Below are positions 36,091 to 46,526 of a stretch of 64,000 nt of DNA, piece after piece. Location: NCBI GenBank assembly GCA_019914995.1, contig CM034127.1:9176001-9240000 (forward strand), written 5' to 3'. Numbering within the stretch: position 1 is the stretch's first letter; every line of letters starts with the position of its first letter. Position numbers and translations under genes: made by a program. The DNA is from Acanthochlamys bracteata (Eukaryota; Streptophyta; Magnoliopsida; Pandanales; Velloziaceae). Below the pieces are notes generated by a model that did no database searches, was not told the DNA's origin, and saw nothing but the letters and a program-made list of their open reading frames with translations.

Positions 36091-36533
36091 TAATATAGTG
36101 CATACTTTAAGAATGTATTTAAATTACATAAAATTAATTTTATAAAAATCAAATTATGTGAGAAATAAAATTTGACAGAACTAAAACTTAAAGTGGTAGT
36201 TGAGATACTAAGTAAGTTGTAGAATTAAATTTTATAAAAGTTGAGTTAATGATAGAAATAAAAATAAAATTTGAAGTGATAAATAAATATATAAACTATA
36301 AAATTTAAATCTGAAAACAAAAGTAAAATTTATTTTAATTAAAATATATCCTAAATAGTTTTAGCTAGAAGGAACAGAAGCCTACGCCCAAAGCCCAAGA
36401 TTAGTTAAAACAACAGAAGCCCGTTATCAGCTGCCTCTGTACTCTTCTCTAATTATTATATTGTTATACAAACTTCTTAGAAACCAAAATGGTTTAGCTG
36501 GTACGAATAGAAGAAGACAATTGTGAACGAAAA

Positions 36534-39200
36534 ATGGGAGACGTACTCGCTGAACTTGAGGCAGTCCTCCGATCAAAGCCACTACAGGTTCGAAAATCTA
36601 TCTAATTTCTTCTAAATTCCAGGCTCAAATTTGCTTAAAAGATTTTTTGTCCATCGCAGTCGCTCGGTTTCATTTTGTTTCTAGGAGAAAAACAAAAAAA
36701 AATTAACGAAGATGCCTTTTTCAGTTGTTCGTACTTAATTCATAGCGAGCGTTCAGTTAAATTCGAGAAATTATAAAAGATATGAAATTTAGTTTGGAAG
36801 TGCTTTAATCGAATACAATGTTGTGGTTCTGTTATTAAAGAGCTATTGATTGGGTCTTTGAAGTACATGATAACTGAAATTGTGTTGTTCGTTTAAAAAA
36901 TATATATGCAGAGTGTTTCTGTCTTGTCTGGATTTGGGGATTGGGAATGTGGGCTCTGTTGGAAAGATTAGTGTAGTTTCTAACTGATTGTTAACATTGG
37001 GGATGTGCAGGAAAAGATAACGCCACATGAGGAGGCACTTCTAGAAATGTGCAAGGGAAAAGGTAGACGCGCTTTCGTATCCAGTGCTTTTGGTTCATCA
37101 TTAGTCGCCTGGGCTGGTATATATTGAACTACTTCGATAGTTTTTTGTAATAGTTTGATTTGGTATTTAGTATTTTAGTCTAGAATTTGATTTAGAAATT
37201 TAACCCTACATGTCTTCTGAATCTTTTCTTTTGTTTCTCAAATCTATAAAATTTCATTTTATTTTGCTTTTTTGTCTCTTTTTTTGGAACTTTATGGGTT
37301 CTTGCATATGCCATGGGCAGAGAAGGTCTCATCTTGGTAGAGGTCAGCTCAGTTTGATATTAGCAGTAAGGCGTCTTGCCTTCATGAAAGAACATAGCTT
37401 CCATGCTAATATGTTGATGTTATAGATCAGTGCATAGGCCATTTACAGCCACGTGTTTGTTTCGGGGTCCCTGTGCAACTGTTGTGGTTCTAAGCCTGTC
37501 TCAATCATACTTCTTTTATTTGATGAATCTAGCCTGTACCTTTATTATCAAAGATATGTAATAACATTCTTTAGTTCGACCCAATCTGTTGTGTTATGAG
37601 TGCTCGAGGACTGCATTGCACATTTAGATTCACTCTTGGATCCATTCCTCTAGCATCCCATGATTTTGCCAAAATTGAGTGTAACATATGCCTTTTTCCA
37701 ATGTATTGTCTGTCATTTCCCACTTTAAAGGTTTGGTTTATAGAATTATGAATTGTTTTCAACTTTCTGATTTCTCCTAACGTGGTGTCTTTCATACCCT
37801 TATTAATGCAGTATGTGGAAGTCTTAGTCATAGCCAAAGGTTGAACCTTTCAGTAGGTAATTTCATCTTGAACCATTCTCTTATGAATATCTTCTAGAAG
37901 GAAATTTTTGTTTCATTCATAGACTTACCAGTTACATTAATTTCACGATTTCTGTTACGTGCATAAGATGATGTATACACATCTTTTGGTACTAGCGGAA
38001 AATGTATTATGTTAGCTTTTGGTAATTTGTCACACAATAAGTATGTCATTTAACTCAAAAATGGAGGGGAACCTTTTCGGATAAGATATTGCTATGTCAT
38101 TACAGTACCTCATTGTTAAGCATTTTCCTCTAAGTAATGCCAATACCATTTATAATTTTGGAACCTGTATGTTGAGATCTGCAATTTGAACAATGTGAAC
38201 CTTAATTCAAAGTGAATGGTAAGTATTTGTGATATAAAGGAATTGCTATCACTTGAATGTTTAAGCATCACTGGAAAAACATTATTTGTGATATAAAGGA
38301 ATTGCTATCACTTGAATGTTTAAGCATCACTGGAAAAACATTATTGTCAATTAGTGTTATTCGGTAGTTAAATTTTCCGTTACTTTATGGTAGTTTTCAT
38401 TGATTTAAGCAGATTTATGTAACGAAAAATGCAGGCTCATCCATTCTTTATGGACTTTGGAAATTCAATAGAGCACTGAATGGATGTGTTGATGGCCTCT
38501 TAGATTATGAAGGAAGTCGCGTCCAAAAGGAGTTGGCAAACATGTAACTTCTGTTCTCTCTCCAGTTATCGGTATTAAGTGGCTTAGTTTTGATGTTTCT
38601 GAATTTGACAGAATACCCTTTTATCATTTATATAGAATCTTAAGGAAATACCAAAATAATCCATCTAAGGTGAAGCTCATGTACAAGCATTTCTACCCAG
38701 AACAAGTATACACAGATGTAAATCCAGACCAACCATCTGTCTGGTGGCGGTTTCGGAATTCTTATGTAGAGAAAGCAGTTATTCAGAAAGTGGAAGATAT
38801 AACACATGACAGCAATCATGGCAAACCTGGTGCAGAGATAAAGCAGCTTACTACAAAGCCTGTAAGTATGACCCTTAACAAGCGTAACTTCTAGATGTGT
38901 GTTGGTCTAGTTGATACTTGTTTTCTTTGTAAACAACACATGCAGTTGAATGGAAAACTACCTTTGATAGTAATGGGAGGTAACTAGTAAAATTTTTTTC
39001 CCCAGATCATCGTTGCAGGAGAGCCAAGTGCAGACCCTCTGGAAATTCTCTTTGGTTATTCAGAAACTAACAAGGAGGTTCCACATCCTGAAATTGATGC
39101 AGTACCCAGAAGGCGACCCCACACCCATAAGAAATCTCACCGCCATCGTCATACTCATCGTGCTGATGTTCCCTCATCAGGATTCGAGCCCTCTGGCTGA
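36534..39200 (+). CDS. Uncharacterised plant protein with His/Arg-rich C-terminal tail
   Basis: Six exons (plus): 36534-36587, 37011-37116, 37812-37856, 38435-38543, 38636-38861, 39006-39200. All introns are GT-AG with consistent phase, giving 244 residues. It starts MGDVLAELEAVLRSK. Residues 41-80 contain two modestly hydrophobic segments (FVSSAFGSSLVAWA and SSILYGLW) separated by a short loop, suggesting membrane association or a helical hairpin. The middle is well conserved in style (GSRVQKELANIILRKYQNNP, YKHFYPEQVY, WWRFRNSYVEK). The C-terminus holds PRRRPHTHKKSHRHRHTHR, which could bind metal or nucleic acid. I recognise no named domain and propose no function. Intron 3 carries a perfect 59-bp tandem duplication. 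A polyadenylation-like AATAAA lies about 170 bp past the stop. Confidence 0.82.
38225..38342. repeat. Perfect 59-bp tandem duplication in an intron
   Basis: Copies at 38225-38283 and 38284-38342 are identical (ATTTGTGATATAAAGG...GGAAAAACATT). They lie in intron 3 of the 244-aa gene, about 90 bp before exon 4. Identity implies a very recent event or an assembly artefact. Confidence 0.9.
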
Positions 39201-39991
39201 TAAATGTTGTACTCTGACCAGAGGATATACAGCTCCACTCGACGTTGTTTATGTTGAATTTTGGGTATCCTGATTCCTGACCATCTGGATAACTCCAGAT
39301 CTTTTGAAACCTGGAATTTGTTCCGTTTTTTCATGTCAAGGCTAATCTGTAAAGACAATGCTCCCATATGAATAAATATAATGTTGTTCTTGTCCCGTAA
39401 CGTTATCGCTCCTGGATTTTCATTCTGTCATGGGTATATATCTGAGTGTGTGGTGTGCTTTAAATTTGACAGATCATTGAACAGAGAGTTCTCATGAACG
39501 TGAAACTGTCTTCACTGCAGTGATGGTGCTTCAGAGCTGATCTACCAATAAGTCCGAATGAAAAAACCAGACTATAAACGGGCAAAGATTTTAAACTTGC
39601 ATCTCGTAGGAGCACGTCTCCTTTGTGTTACTGGAATGCATTCTGTGACGATCAACACATGGCCGGCTTTATGTTTTATTGATTGCCTTTTAATATTTCT
39701 ACTCTATGAGAGCATTGCTTGTCGGTAGAGTAAAATATTAGAGCAGTCAATTAAATATTTAAAACCAGCCGGCCATTAGTTATTATTCACAGAACCCAAC
39801 GTGGATGGCTCCCAGAATTCAAGGTAAGGTATTAGCCACCGACCATATGGATAACGTTGCGAACGTTCATTTCATTTAATATATATGCCTAAAGGTGCTT
39901 GCTTATGGTTTCTGAATCTCAAATCTACCTTCACAATAAGCCTGTTTGTTTTCCAACTCTTTGTAGGTGCAAGGTTTTTCTTTTTGCTGCA

Positions 39992-40225
39992 ATGTCGGAT
40001 ATAGCTTTGTTTGCAGTAGCAGAGTATGACATGCGGAAGAAGGAGGGAAGTGTTGGCAAGTCTCAGAATTTTGTTAGGCTGTGCAGCTCCATTGCCGAGA
40101 ATGCGCATTGCAGCTCGAGGAGGCCATTCTTTTCTATGAATAAGTTAGAGAAAACTGCAATGAAGACGATCGAGCGCAGTAGCCCCTTCGTCTTGGAAGC
40201 GCTTGATGGTTGCTTCTCTGCTTAG
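39992..40225 (+). CDS. Small uncharacterised protein, copy A (77 aa)
   Basis: A single-exon frame starting MSDIALFAVAEYDMRKKEG and ending SSPFVLEALDGCFSA. The frame is open for 31 more codons upstream, but this ATG is chosen because the protein from here aligns with the gene at 51986-52243 (MADIALLVVEEFEKNKKKWE ... SPFSSATLEGFFSA). Sharing both termini with a second open frame 12 kb away is the main support that this is a real gene. No signal peptide, membrane segment or known domain is visible; the middle is Ser/Lys-rich and diverged from copy B. It converges on the broken SMP gene 290 bp downstream. Confidence 0.6.
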   Translation: MSDIALFAVAEYDMRKKEGSVGKSQNFVRLCSSIAENAHCSSRRPFFSMNKLEKTAMKTIERSSPFVLEALDGCFSA

Positions 40226-40630
40226 TTATCAGATTTATTTTTATTATTATTATTTTTGTAGTGTGGGACGTAATCGACATAAAATTGTTACATGTGTTCT
40301 TGTGTTGCTGTCATTATCTGTATATAGATTTTCCAGATTGCTAGACAATATGGTGAAAATCTCCCAACTATTTATTACCCGATGAATGTTTTACATGCCT
40401 TTTGGACCAACCAGTTCCAAAATATTCTACATAATTTATCGAAGCGTGTTTTTCTTGGGCAAAGATATTTGTACAGAAAGAGGAATTATTTATCGTTCGG
40501 GTCACTGGCAAGCTAGATGTCTTCCCATACGTTCCTAATAAGTGCAGCTGCCAACACAGAATCAGCCACACCACCGGGATACGTCTGCCCTGTAGGGCTT
40601 TCCCTCTTCTCTGCCTTTACCACTATTTCA

Positions 40631-40635
40631 GCTTC
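40631..40635. repeat. Target-site duplication (left), GCTTC
   Basis: GCTTC directly precedes the 5' LTR and recurs at 46527-46531 directly after the 3' LTR. A 5-bp duplication is the expected footprint of LTR-retrotransposon integration. Confidence 0.95.
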
Positions 40636-41048
40636 TGTTACGATTACTACTCCAACAGAAGCAAGGAATAGTAACATAACTACACCCAAACACAACAATT
40701 TAGATTCCACTCACGCTCCAATGATTACCAGAGCAAAAGCAGGCTTACCTTCCAAGAGAAATCCAAGATACTTTTCTTGATCAACTCCTAGCTAGGCTGC
40801 CCATGCTGAATGCCTCGAGCAGACGAGGCTTTAAATGGAACATTCTTTTTGAGTTACTGCCGTCACTTCATCTCCCATTCCGACAAGCCATAAATACTTG
40901 CAAGATATTCTGTTGATTTTGTATCTGTTTCATATTAGCTATATTAATGTACTAGTTGAAGGAAACGAGGGGGGAAGAGAATTGGTTTTTCTTTATTTAC
41001 CTGTTGTCTTTATTTTGTTGCACTGCGATTTCCAGCTAAATCTTATCA
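40636..41048 (+). repeat. 5' LTR of the chromovirus (413 bp)
   Basis: It begins TGTTACGATTACTACTCC and ends CTAAATCTTATCA. It matches 46127-46526 except for about 15-18 substitutions and a 15-base segment (around 40915) that the 3' LTR lacks. Confidence 0.95.
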
Positions 41049-41050
41049 AT

Positions 41051-41064
41051 TGGTATCATGAGCC
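41051..41064 (+). other. Primer-binding site (initiator Met-tRNA type)
   Basis: TGGTATCATGAGCC starts two bases after the 5' LTR. It equals the usual initiator-tRNA(Met) primer site TGGTATCA-GAGCC apart from one extra T. Confidence 0.75.
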
Positions 41065-42772
41065 ACGATCCTCGGATCAATACATCTACTCCGGCCGGCG
41101 ATGGAGTGAGTTCTTCCGATGAAGCCTCTCCAATAATAGAGGCAAATTTTAAACAGCCGCTATCATCGCCGGCGCTACCTAGAACCGAATCCAACGCACA
41201 GGAACAATTGAATCTGCTAATAACACAATTCGCAAAAACTCTGACTCGTCTAGCAGACCACCAAGAGAAAATAGATAGAAGGATGGACGAAATCAAGCTC
41301 ATTGTAATTTTGACTCTGTTTCTCCAAGCATTCAAGCAAATCCGACGATTTCACAAGAAATTCTGGCAGCACACTCTTATCCCAGCCCTTCCCACCCTTG
41401 TTTTCAACCTACTTTGCCTACAACCAATTCGCTCCCGCCCATTCCCTCGGCACCGACTATCTACGGCCAACATAGCTTCATTTCTCCGTCAACAATCTCT
41501 TTTCCTTCACTCCAATTCGGCTCTCACCGACTACATGAAAATCACCAAGGACTTTTTACTTTCCCTTTTTCTTCGACTCAATCTGTGCCTCAGATTCCTC
41601 CACTTTCTCTCCAAGGATCAACTATTCTATCTGGAACACGCTTTACCTCACCACCACCACTAACCACCCACCCTTTTTCTCTTCCTCCCCAGCATCAGCA
41701 TCTCCGCCACTGGCTCCTCCTATGCGAGAGTCTTCTTTGCAAACACTCACCTCCACCTTTTTATCCCCCCTTCCCATAGCTTTCCTATCCCCTTCTACTC
41801 TTCATTCAACTCCATTAGCCTACCTACCACCACCCACTCACAATCACCAGGGACCTACCCTACCTAACCCCACTAATGCCTCACCTAACACCACATATTC
41901 TCTACCCTACTTACTAAGCTCACCCTCCAATTCCAGCGTGTGCTTTCCGGCACCCTCTTTGGGCCCCCCACCACCACCTCATCATCAGGAATGGAGTATA
42001 ATGCGATCGACACAAGCTCCCAACTTTTGATGGAACAGCACCTCAAGAATGGCTTTATTCTGTCGCCAAATACTTTCGATACTATCAAACTACTTCTAAG
42101 GAAAGAATTGCTATTGCACCTATGTATTTTCCTGGTGAAGCAAATAGATAGTATCAAATTTTCGAATGTGACCGGCCACAACATTCTTGGGAAGATCTAA
42201 CCGAAGCCATTCTACACCGGTTTGGACCTACCGCCTTCGGCAATCCAAGCTTTGCTCTGCATCGTCTCTCTCAAACCGGCTCCGTCGCAAAATATCAATC
42301 AGCATTCAAGGATTTACGCACTCGCATGCCATTCGCAGCTGAACATGATCTTGTTGGTCGATTTTGTGGTAGACTGCATCATAAGATAGCTTTGGAAGTA
42401 ATGGCTCGTGAGCCTCGAGATCTCCAGACCGCCTATAGGCTAGCCAAAATGTTTGAACAAAAATTTTTTATGGATCCCAACATTCGACCGTGGCGTCCAA
42501 ATCATCAACGCTCAGCACTCCCTGGCTCATCATCACAAGCTTCTGTTTCGACTTCTATATCACCTACGAGCACCAACAACATTTTCCAAACATCTTCTTC
42601 ACATAATCAGTTTCCTCGTAATCGGCCAATCAACTTAACAGCAGCCGAAATAAATCTTCGACGTGCCAAAGATCTCTGTTTATATTGTGATACGAAATAT
42701 GATCGCAGTCACCGATGTTCTGCTCCGCTTTATGCCATTGCTAGCCTTGAGGAAGACTTATCAGATGAATAA
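41058..42772 (+). pseudogene. gag region of the chromovirus (frameshifted)
   Basis: The N-terminal part (from 41058, MSHDPRINTSTPAGDG) is followed by a Pro/Ser/Thr-rich stretch in changing frames. The capsid-like core from about 42013 (KLPTFDGTAPQEWLYSV, then FGNPSFALHRLSQTG) is interrupted by a TAG at about 42150, where related elements have Trp. A zinc knuckle of the chromovirus type (C-x2-C-x7-H-x-C, CLYCDTKYDRSHRC) lies near 42676. A TAA at 42770-42772 separates gag from the protease in the same frame. Confidence 0.85.
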
Positions 42773-42775
42773 GGC

Positions 42776-45700
42776 ATGGAAGGTGCTCTGTCAAAAGACG
42801 CAACTCTGTCGTTAAGTGCCATTCATGACCTCATAGGTCCCCAAACCATACGCGTAATGGAACGCATCAAGCGACAAGATGTCTTCATACTTATTGACTC
42901 CGGCAGCACTCATAACTTTATCACCTCCAGATTGGCAAAACAATTACAACTCCAATCCACTCCGGTCAAGCCCCTCAAAGTAGAACTTGCAGATGGACGC
43001 CTACATACAATTGAGATACTGTATCAACAGATTCCACTCATGGTTCAAGGAACTCAACTTTCAGTGGAGGCATACCCATTTTCGCTAGGGGGAATGGACT
43101 TAGTTCTCGATATCCAGTGGCTTGAGAGTCTCGGCGATGTCATATGTAATTGGAAACGCTCCGACATGCGTTTCTCCCTTTGTGGCAATGACTTCGTCTT
43201 GCAAGGCATTCGAGATGGCGGTATCTCTCGCTTAACAATCATGCGTGACCTTGGATCGCTATGTGCTATTCGCATTATGGCGGCCATCGATGAGATAGAA
43301 ACACCAACCCCTTGGCCTGCAGACTTACAGAAGCTGTTGGCACAATATTCTATCGTATTTTCTCCACCAAAAGGACTACCGAAAGTACGACCATGCGACC
43401 ATCGCATCCCCTTGTATCCAGGAGCCTCAACCGCTAATCTGCGACCATATCGGTATCCATTTCTTCAAAAAGCAGAGATCGAAAGAACGGTCCAAGAAAT
43501 GCTTGAACAAGGAAAAATCCAGCCAAGCTCTTCTGCTTTTTCCTCACTTGTTCTACTCGTCAAGAAAAAGGATGGGTCATAGCGGTTTTGCGTCGACTAT
43601 CGAGCACTAAATGATATGACAGTAAAGGACAAGTACCATATTCCTGTCATCGATGAACTGCTGGATGAATTGCATGGTGCTCAATTCTTCTCCAAGCTAG
43701 ACTTAAAGCCTGGTTACCATCAAATTCGAGTACACAACGCTGATGTGCACAAAACAGCATTTCGCACTCACGACGGCCATTATGAGTTTCTCGTGATGCC
43801 CTTCGGCCTTACGAATGCTCCTGCAACCTTTCAATCTCTCATGAATGATGTTTTCCACCCCTACATGCGTCGGTTTGTCTTGGTCTTTTTTGATGATATT
43901 TTAGTATATAGTTCTTCTTGGCAGGCTCACTTGGAACATCTTCAAATCGTTCTTACCTTATTAGAAAAAAAGAAGCTACGAGCAAATCTCTCTAAATGCA
44001 ACTTTGGTTGTTCATCCTTGGACTATTTAGGACACATCGTCTCCCCAGAAGGTATCGTCGCTGACCTCTCCAAGGTACGCATGGCTGACACCAAGCTCAA
44101 TTACTTCCTTGCGAGGATTTCTTGGACTAACCGGGTACTACCGCCGATTTGTAAAAGACTACAGTAAGATAGCTGCTCCTTTAACTGCTCTCTTAAAGAA
44201 AGATAGTTTTCTATGATCGCAAGAAGCAGCCAATGCCTTCAATGCTCTCAAACTAGCGATGACACTATCCCTGTTTTAGCCAGCCCCAATTTCAACTTGC
44301 CATTCACTGTCGAAACTGACACTTCTGGTAATGGACTTGGCGCAGTGTTATCTCAAAGTAATCGACCTATTGCGTATTTCAGCAAAGCTATCTCTAGAGC
44401 GGCATTAGCGAAGTCCACTTATGAGAAAGAACTGATGGCTCTAGTTTTGGCAGTACAACACTGGCAGCCGTACCTGTTGGGACACCGCTTCATCATCAAA
44501 ACTGACCATTTGTGTCTCAAATATCTACTGGAGCAACGCCTCCTGACACCTACACAACACAAATGGTTGGTAAAGTTATTAGGATACGATTATTCTATTG
44601 AATATAGGTCGGAAGGAAAATATTATCGTCGGCTGTCTCGCTGTACTTCTGCATCCCTGGTGGCATTCTTTTCCATTCAGCCATCCTTTTGGGATAACCT
44701 TAGGCAAGCTCAACTCACAGATAATGACACCATTTCCCTCATTCAACAGGTTCGTTCCGGCGATGACACCAACCTATCTTTAAGCAATGGAATTCTACTA
44801 CATCACCATCGTATTTGGGTTCCTGCAAGCTCTTCCCTTCGGCACCAATTACTTTTCAAAGCCCATAACTCGGTTCAGGGTGGGCACGGAGGTCGGTTCC
44901 GTACGTTCAAACGTCTTTCTAGCATGTTTTACTGGCCAGGAATTACTAAAGGACGTCCAACGCTACATCTCAGCGTGCGATACTTGCGCTCGCATAAAAA
45001 GCTCTTCTCTTCGTCCTGCTGGCCTCCTACAACCGTTACCCATTCCAGACACCATTTGGACAGATATTTCTATAGACTTAATCGAAGGACTACCGATGTC
45101 CGAAGAGAAGGATGTAATTCTTGTAGTTGTCGATCGTCTCTCCAAATTTGGACGCTTTCTTCCCCTACGACACCCATACTCAGCGTCCTCGGTTGCTGAT
45201 CTTTTTTCCCGAAAAATCGTCAAACTTCATGGTCGACCAGCAACAATAGTCAGTGATCGTGATCCCATCTTTGTCAGCAACTTCTGGAAAGAACTCTACA
45301 AATTGCAAGGCACCACCCTCCACACGACCTTTTCTTACCACCCACAATCGGATGGCCAGACAGAAGTTCTTAATAGAGGACTCGAATCCTATCCTCGATG
45401 CTTTGTTGGCGAGCACCCACGTCAATGGATGCGTTGGCTACATTGGGCTGAATACTCTTATAACACTAGCACCCATTCTGCAACCAAAATCTCTCCATTT
45501 GAAGTTGTCTATGGACGCCCTCCACCTCCTTTGGTTTCCTTCGCCAACGGACCTGCTATAATAGACAGTGTCAGTCATCAACTCCGAGAACGCTATGTGA
45601 TCCTTCGAGACCTCAGACTGTATTTGCAACAAGCCCAACATCGTATGAAACAAACTGCCGATCGTCATCGACAAGATAAATTCTTTCAACCTGGTGACCA

Positions 45701-45803
45701 AGTTTTTCTTAAGCTACAGCCGTATTGGCAAACGTCGGTTGCAAACCGCCGTAATCACAAGTTACGGCATCGGTTCTATGGCCCTTTCCGTATTGTTGGA
45801 TGA
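42776..45803 (+). pseudogene. pol region of the chromovirus: protease, reverse transcriptase, RNase H, integrase
   Basis: Protease: active-site phrase LIDSGSTHNFI near 42890. RT: begins near 43390 (LPKVRPCDHRIPL); it has a TAG at 43578-43580 inside [14 protein letters not shown], and then intact [14 protein letters not shown] and the catalytic FFDDILVYS near 43890. A local frameshift lies around 44080-44190 and a TGA at about 44213. RNase H: FTVETDTSGNGLGAVLSQ through YEKELMAL near 44305-44445. Integrase: a zinc-binding region with a frameshift near 44945 (YISACDTCARI), then the catalytic residues in WTDISIDLIEG, VSDRDPIF and DGQTEVLNR. A TGA at 45801-45803 interrupts the C-terminal part. At least five disabling changes are visible. 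Confidence 0.93.
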
Positions 45804-46126
45804 GTCGGCCAGGTAGCTTATCGGTTGGACCTTTCTGCCGATGCAAAAATTCATCCAGTGGTGCATATATCCCAACTCAAGGATGGCCACTCTGTTCCCC
45901 TCTTGGTCAGACCGCAGCTTCCACGGCTAAATGAGGATGGCTACCTTCACCTAACTCCACGCAGCATCCTCAACTACAGAATTATTTCAACCGGTAATAC
46001 CAGTCGTAGGGAGGCATTGATAGCTTGGCAAGACTTGCCAAATGAGGATGCAACTTGGGAGGATGTCTCTGTACTGCGTCAGCAATGCTCACTCGTGGAC
46101 GAGGTCGTTTCTTCAGAGGGAGAGAA
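45804..46126 (+). pseudogene. Integrase C-terminus with chromodomain-like motif, and polypurine tract
   Basis: The frame continues after the TGA with VGQVAYRLDLS, HPVVHISQLKDG and the chromodomain-type ending ALIAWQDLPNEDATWEDV. In this lineage the chromodomain is thought to direct integration to marked chromatin. The tract AGAGGGAGAGAA at 46115-46126, immediately before the 3' LTR, is the polypurine tract for plus-strand priming. Confidence 0.85.
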
Positions 46127-46526
46127 TGTTACGATTACTACTCCAACAGAAGCAAGGAATAGTAACATAATTACACCCAAACACAGCAACCTGGATTCCA
46201 CTCACGCTCCAATGATTACCAGAGCAAAAGCAGGCTTACCTCCCAAGAGAAACCCAACATACTTTTCTTGATCAACTCCCAGCTAGGCTGCCCATACTGA
46301 ATGCCTCGAACAGACGAGGCTTTAAATGGAACACTCCTTTTTGAGTTACTGCCGTCACTTCATCTCCCATTCCGACAAGCCATACATACTTGCAAGATAT
46401 TCTGTTTCATATTAGCTATATTAATGTACTAGTTCGAAGGAAACGAGGGGGAAAGAGAATTGGTTTTTCTTTATTTACCTGCTGTCTTTATTTTGTTGCA
46501 CTGCGATTTCCAGCTAAATCTTATCA
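46127..46526 (+). repeat. 3' LTR of the chromovirus (400 bp)
   Basis: It begins TGTTACGATTACTACTCC and ends CTAAATCTTATCA, followed by the target duplication GCTTC (46527-46531). Most differences from the 5' LTR are transitions, consistent with ageing of methylated DNA. Confidence 0.95.

Larger units (their letters stand above)
32570..36533. other. Transposon-rich intergenic region between divergent genes
   Basis: It lies between the leftward SMP gene and the rightward 244-aa gene. It contains a MITE (33043-33290), AT-rich DNA (33.65-34.2 kb), a short G+C-rich island at 34.32-34.46 kb, a hAT-like element (34618-35476) and nested MITEs (35553-36090). The last 150 bp before 36534 (with GCCCA-rich motifs near 36.39 kb) is the promoter/leader of the 244-aa gene. 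Confidence 0.55.
40636..46526 (+). mobile_element. Ty3/Gypsy chromovirus LTR retrotransposon, 5.9 kb, inactive
   Basis: Structure: 5' LTR 40636-41048, primer-binding site from 41051, gag remnants 41058-42772, protease/RT/RNase H/integrase 42776-45803, chromodomain-like C-terminus to about 46110, polypurine tract 46115-46126, 3' LTR 46127-46526. Domain order PR-RT-RH-INT places it in Ty3/Gypsy; the C-terminal WQDLPNEDATWED motif is that of a chromodomain. Total length, short LTRs and Met-tRNA-type primer site resemble the Reina-like group, but that assignment is tentative. It is inserted in exon 4 of the SMP pseudogene in opposite orientation to that gene. Several stops and frameshifts make it non-functional. 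Confidence 0.95.

Noticed and set aside
43054..43407. Minus-strand 117-codon frame within the retrotransposon
   Set aside because: Shadow of the protease/RT coding frame on the other strand.
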